DNA of 8,884 nt from positions 1 through 8,884 of the forward strand of contig WOZN01000120.1 in assembly GCA_011620245.1 (NCBI GenBank), given 5' to 3'. Every line of letters begins with the position of its first letter. Position 1 is the first letter of the stretch. A model generated the notes under the pieces. The model was given only the letters and a program-made list of their open reading frames with translations, did no database searches and was not told the origin of the DNA. A program made the position numbers and the translations under genes. Shown one piece after another: positions 7,273-8,884 of the stretch. The stretch comes from Acidovorax sp. Its GTDB lineage: Bacteria > Pseudomonadota > Gammaproteobacteria > Burkholderiales > Burkholderiaceae_C.

Positions 7273-8426
7273 GCGCGTCCCCAATCCGGCGCCAGATTGG
7301 CGAGGTTGTGCGCGTCCACCAGGAAGCCACGCAGCTCTTCGGGTGTGGCTTCCTGCTTCACGCGCATGGCGTGCTCGCGGATGCGGGCCAGCACGCGTTC
7401 GGTCAGCGCATCGTCCTCGATGCTCAGGCCCATGGCGCCGAAGGCCAGGCGCACGGCCTGCGATCCCGAGTGCTTGCCCAGCACGGTGCGGCGCTCCCGG
7501 CCGAGTTCGCCGGGGTCAAAGCCTTCGTAGGTCGAGGGGTGCTTGTGCAGGCCGTCGATATGGATGCCCGATTCGTGGGTGAAAACGGCTTCGCCCACGA
7601 TGCTCTTGTTGAAGGCCACCGAACGCCCGGAGGCGTTGGCCACGAGCCGGGAGATGCCCAGCAGGGCCTGGGTGGCGACGCCGGTGTCGGTGTGCTGCAG
7701 GTGGCGTGCGGCCATCACCACCTCTTCCAGGGGCGCGTTGCCGGCGCGTTCCCCCAGGCCGTTGACGGTGGTGTTGGCGTGGCTCGCGCCGGCGCGCGCA
7801 GCGGCCAGGGTGTTGGCGGTGGCCAGGCCCAGGTCGTTGTGGGCGTGCATCTCGATGTCCATGTCCACCGCATCGCGCAGTCGGGCGATGGCTTCAAAGG
7901 TGGCAAAGGGGTCGAGCACACCCAGTGTGTCGGCGAAACGGATGCGGCTGGCACCGCAGGCCTGGGCGCGGCGCGCCACCTCGATCAGGAAGTCGCTGTC
8001 GGCGCGAGACGCGTCTTCGGCGCCGAACGAAATCTGGCGCCCGCTCTGTGCAGCCCGAGTGATCAGTCGCGTGACTTGTTCCAGCACCCACTCGCGCGAC
8101 TGGCGCAGCTTGTATTGCAGGTGGATGTCGGAGACCGGAATCGAGAGGTGCACGATCTGCGCGTCGCAGCGTAGCGCTCTGGCCAGGTCGGTCTCGGTCA
8201 GGCGGCCCCAGACCATCAGGCGTGCGGGCAGCTGGAGCGCGGCGATGGCGTTGATGCAGTGGATCTCTTCTTCGCCCATGGCCGGGATGCCGATCTCCAT
8301 CTCGGGCACGCCTGCAGCCGAGAGCGCCGTGGCGATGGCGCATTTCTCGGACACCGTGAACGCCACACCGGCGGTCTGTTCGCCGTCGCGCAGCGTGGTG
8401 TCGTTGATGATGAGATTGCGTGGCAT
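7269..8426 (-). CDS. nifV: NifV homocitrate synthase
   Basis: Predicted 385-residue enzyme that condenses acetyl-CoA with 2-oxoglutarate to give homocitrate, the organic ligand of the nitrogenase FeMo cofactor. It belongs to the DRE-TIM metallolyase family with isopropylmalate synthase. Visible motifs are [12 protein letters not shown] (9-20, metal and substrate site), [14 protein letters not shown] (193-206, with the metal-binding HxH at 194/196), NGLGERAGN (222-230), [11 protein letters not shown] (282-292) and LGKHSG (316-321). The close link to nifW and fixABCX favours NifV over LeuA or lysine-pathway homocitrate synthase. The frame is open 44 codons upstream to 8558, but that part would cover the sigma-54 promoter; the ATG at 8426 begins the conserved fold and has AAAGGA (8442-8437) about 10 bases ahead. 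First gene of the operon. Confidence 0.96.
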   Translation of the reverse strand: MPRNLIINDTTLRDGEQTAGVAFTVSEKCAIATALSAAGVPEMEIGIPAMGEEEIHCINAIAALQLPARLMVWGRLTETDLARALRCDAQIVHLSIPVSDIHLQYKLRQSREWVLEQVTRLITRAAQSGRQISFGAEDASRADSDFLIEVARRAQACGASRIRFADTLGVLDPFATFEAIARLRDAVDMDIEMHAHNDLGLATANTLAAARAGASHANTTVNGLGERAGNAPLEEVVMAARHLQHTDTGVATQALLGISRLVANASGRSVAFNKSIVGEAVFTHESGIHIDGLHKHPSTYEGFDPGELGRERRTVLGKHSGSQAVRLAFGAMGLSIEDDALTERVLARIREHAMRVKQEATPEELRGFLVDAHNLANLAPDWGRA

Positions 8427-8454
8427 GTGAGCGGCATCCTTTGACGGGCTTGAA

Positions 8455-8470
8455 CGCAAGCACCGTGCCA
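8455..8470 (-). promoter_or_regulatory. Sigma-54 (-24/-12) promoter of the nifV operon
   Basis: On the minus strand the site reads TGGCACG-GTGC-TTGCG. The -24 box matches the consensus perfectly, the TTGC of the -12 box is intact, and the invariant GG and GC are separated by exactly 10 bases. Transcription should start near 8444, leaving an 18-base leader that still contains the AAAGGA ribosome site. The promoter would require RpoN and the activator NifA. Confidence 0.9.
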
Positions 8471-8518
8471 CCCGTTTTGAGACCCCAAACCCCGATTTCC
8501 CATGCATCCCGGGGCGGG

Positions 8519-8532
8519 TTTGTCGCGACAAA
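8519..8532. promoter_or_regulatory. Perfect 14-base palindrome between activator site and promoter
   Basis: TTTGTCGCGACAAA is a perfect palindrome without spacer, centred about 81 bases upstream of the predicted start. It lies between the NifA-type site and the -24 box, the usual loop region of sigma-54 promoters. Its arms do not fit the FNR consensus, and no TGT-N10-ACA site uses it. I cannot name the binding protein. Confidence 0.5.
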
Positions 8533-8573
8533 TGCAAGGCCATGGGAGAAGCCGGCACCCGGCTTGTCGGGAA

Positions 8574-8589
8574 TGTTTTGTTTCACACA
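8574..8589. promoter_or_regulatory. NifA upstream activator site, TGT-N10-ACA
   Basis: TGT (8574-8576) and ACA (8587-8589) are separated by exactly 10 bases. The centre is about 137 bases upstream of the predicted start at 8444, inside the usual range for NifA sites. The motif is short and could occur by chance, but together with the near-perfect sigma-54 promoter and a nif operon the assignment is reasonable. No IHF site was recognised between them. Confidence 0.7.
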
Positions 8590-8618
8590 TCCCGGTGTTT
8601 TCGACTGAGATTGTTCAT

Positions 8619-8699
8619 TGGGACTTACGCAAATAAGGATGCCACAACGGTACGCGCCTTTGTGGCAGGCGGCTTGCCTGGGCCTGTTTTGCGTAAGTC
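8619..8699. mobile_element. MITE-like or IS-end element flanked by 8-base direct repeats
   Basis: GACTTACGCAAA (8622-8633) and its exact complement TTTGCGTAAGTC (8688-8699) form 12-base inverted ends. TTGTTCAT occurs directly on both sides, at 8611-8618 and 8700-8707, like a target-site duplication. On the right it touches the inverted end; on the left three bases (TGG) intervene, so the termini are slightly asymmetric. Inside, TGCCACAA (8640-8647) and TTGTGGCA (8660-8667) form a further hairpin. No transposase coding capacity is present. It could be a non-autonomous element, a deletion remnant of an insertion sequence, or an unrelated structured repeat. Confidence 0.55.
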
Positions 8700-8700
8700 T

Positions 8701-8857
8701 TGTTCATGCGATCGTGAACACGTTCCAACCTAAAAACGGCAGTTGGATGCGCCCGCCGGTGCCGTGATCGGGGTGCCAGGCAAGGCTGAGCGCTGCGGCT
8801 CCAACAGCACCTGCGTGCTGTTGGACAGTGCGAAGAAGGCCTGTCTCCGACAGGCCT
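8701..8857. repeat. Cluster of four short inverted repeats
   Basis: Four hairpin-capable repeats follow one another: TGTTCA-N8-TGAACA (8701-8720); TCCAAC-N12-GTTGGA (8724-8747); an 11-base perfect stem with a 4-base loop (8800-8825, arms TCCAACAGCAC and GTGCTGTTGGA); and a 9-base perfect stem with a 3-base loop (8837-8857, arms AGGCCTGTC and GACAGGCCT). None has a proper T-run, although TTCTTC follows the last on the minus strand. The stems at 8800-8825 and 8837-8857 are strong enough to form in RNA. They may be terminators of a gene to the right or a dispersed repeat. Confidence 0.55.
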
Positions 8858-8884
8858 GCGCCCTGCAAGGGGGACGACGCGGCG
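8704..8884 (-). CDS. Possible 3' end of an unidentified gene entering from the right
   Basis: One minus-strand frame is open from the window edge to a TGA at 8706-8704, giving 59 codons of a possible C-terminus that ends GGRIQLPFLGWNVFTIA. I do not recognise the family. In favour: the frame is open to the edge and has the same strand as the neighbours. Against: GC at third codon positions looks lower than in the nif genes, and the stretch is unusually rich in perfect inverted repeats, which is atypical for coding DNA. The stop codon lies inside the right copy of the TTGTTCAT repeat bordering the MITE-like element. Confidence 0.25.
   Translation of the reverse strand, partial: AASSPLQGAGLSETGLLRTVQQHAGAVGAAALSLAWHPDHGTGGRIQLPFLGWNVFTIA

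Noticed and set aside
8427..8558. N-terminal extension of nifV by 44 residues
   Set aside because: It would translate the sigma-54 promoter and leader; the family start is the ATG at 8426.

Overview
The window looks like the edge of a nitrogen-fixation gene cluster from a high-GC betaproteobacterium, probably Burkholderiales. That placement is inferred from the high GC, the protein character and the gene order; no rRNA or other phylogenetic marker is present. All confidently called genes lie on the minus strand, so transcription runs from high to low coordinates.

Right part (8884 down to 2519): a compact seven-gene unit in the order nifV, cysE/nifP-type serine acetyltransferase, nifW, fixA, fixB, fixC, fixX. 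Three junctions (nifV/cysE, fixA/fixB, fixC/fixX) are 4-base ATGA overlaps, and the other gaps are 6 to 24 bases, so the unit reads as one operon. Ahead of nifV is a sigma-54 -24/-12 promoter (8455-8470) with a NifA-type TGT-N10-ACA site about 137 bases upstream of the predicted start. NifV makes homocitrate for the FeMo cofactor. The acetyltransferase feeds cysteine synthesis, and so NifS and Fe-S cluster assembly. NifW protects the MoFe protein. FixABCX is the electron-bifurcating flavoprotein complex that supplies low-potential electrons to nitrogenase. One NifA-controlled transcript would therefore carry cofactor, sulfur, protection and electron-supply functions.

Beyond the promoter (8590-8884) there is no firm gene. 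This stretch holds an 81-base element with 12-base inverted ends flanked by an 8-base direct repeat (MITE-like), a run of small hairpins, and a possible 3' end of a further minus-strand gene entering from the right.

Left part: a gene-poor gap of about 490 bases (2025-2518) separates the nif/fix operon from two independent units. One encodes a periplasmic ferric-iron binding protein with its own sigma-70-like promoter overlapping a Fur-box-like palindrome; it ends at a clear rho-independent terminator (904-929). The other encodes a short-chain dehydrogenase of the HSD17B10 / 3-hydroxyacyl-CoA dehydrogenase type, with ACGT-rich repeats over its predicted transcription start. The iron-binding protein may serve the iron demand of nitrogenase; the dehydrogenase looks like ordinary acyl-CoA or branched-chain amino acid catabolism. 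I found no CRISPR array, rRNA or tRNA, and no wholly new multi-gene system. The least explained parts are the intergenic stretches at 2085-2518 and 8590-8884.
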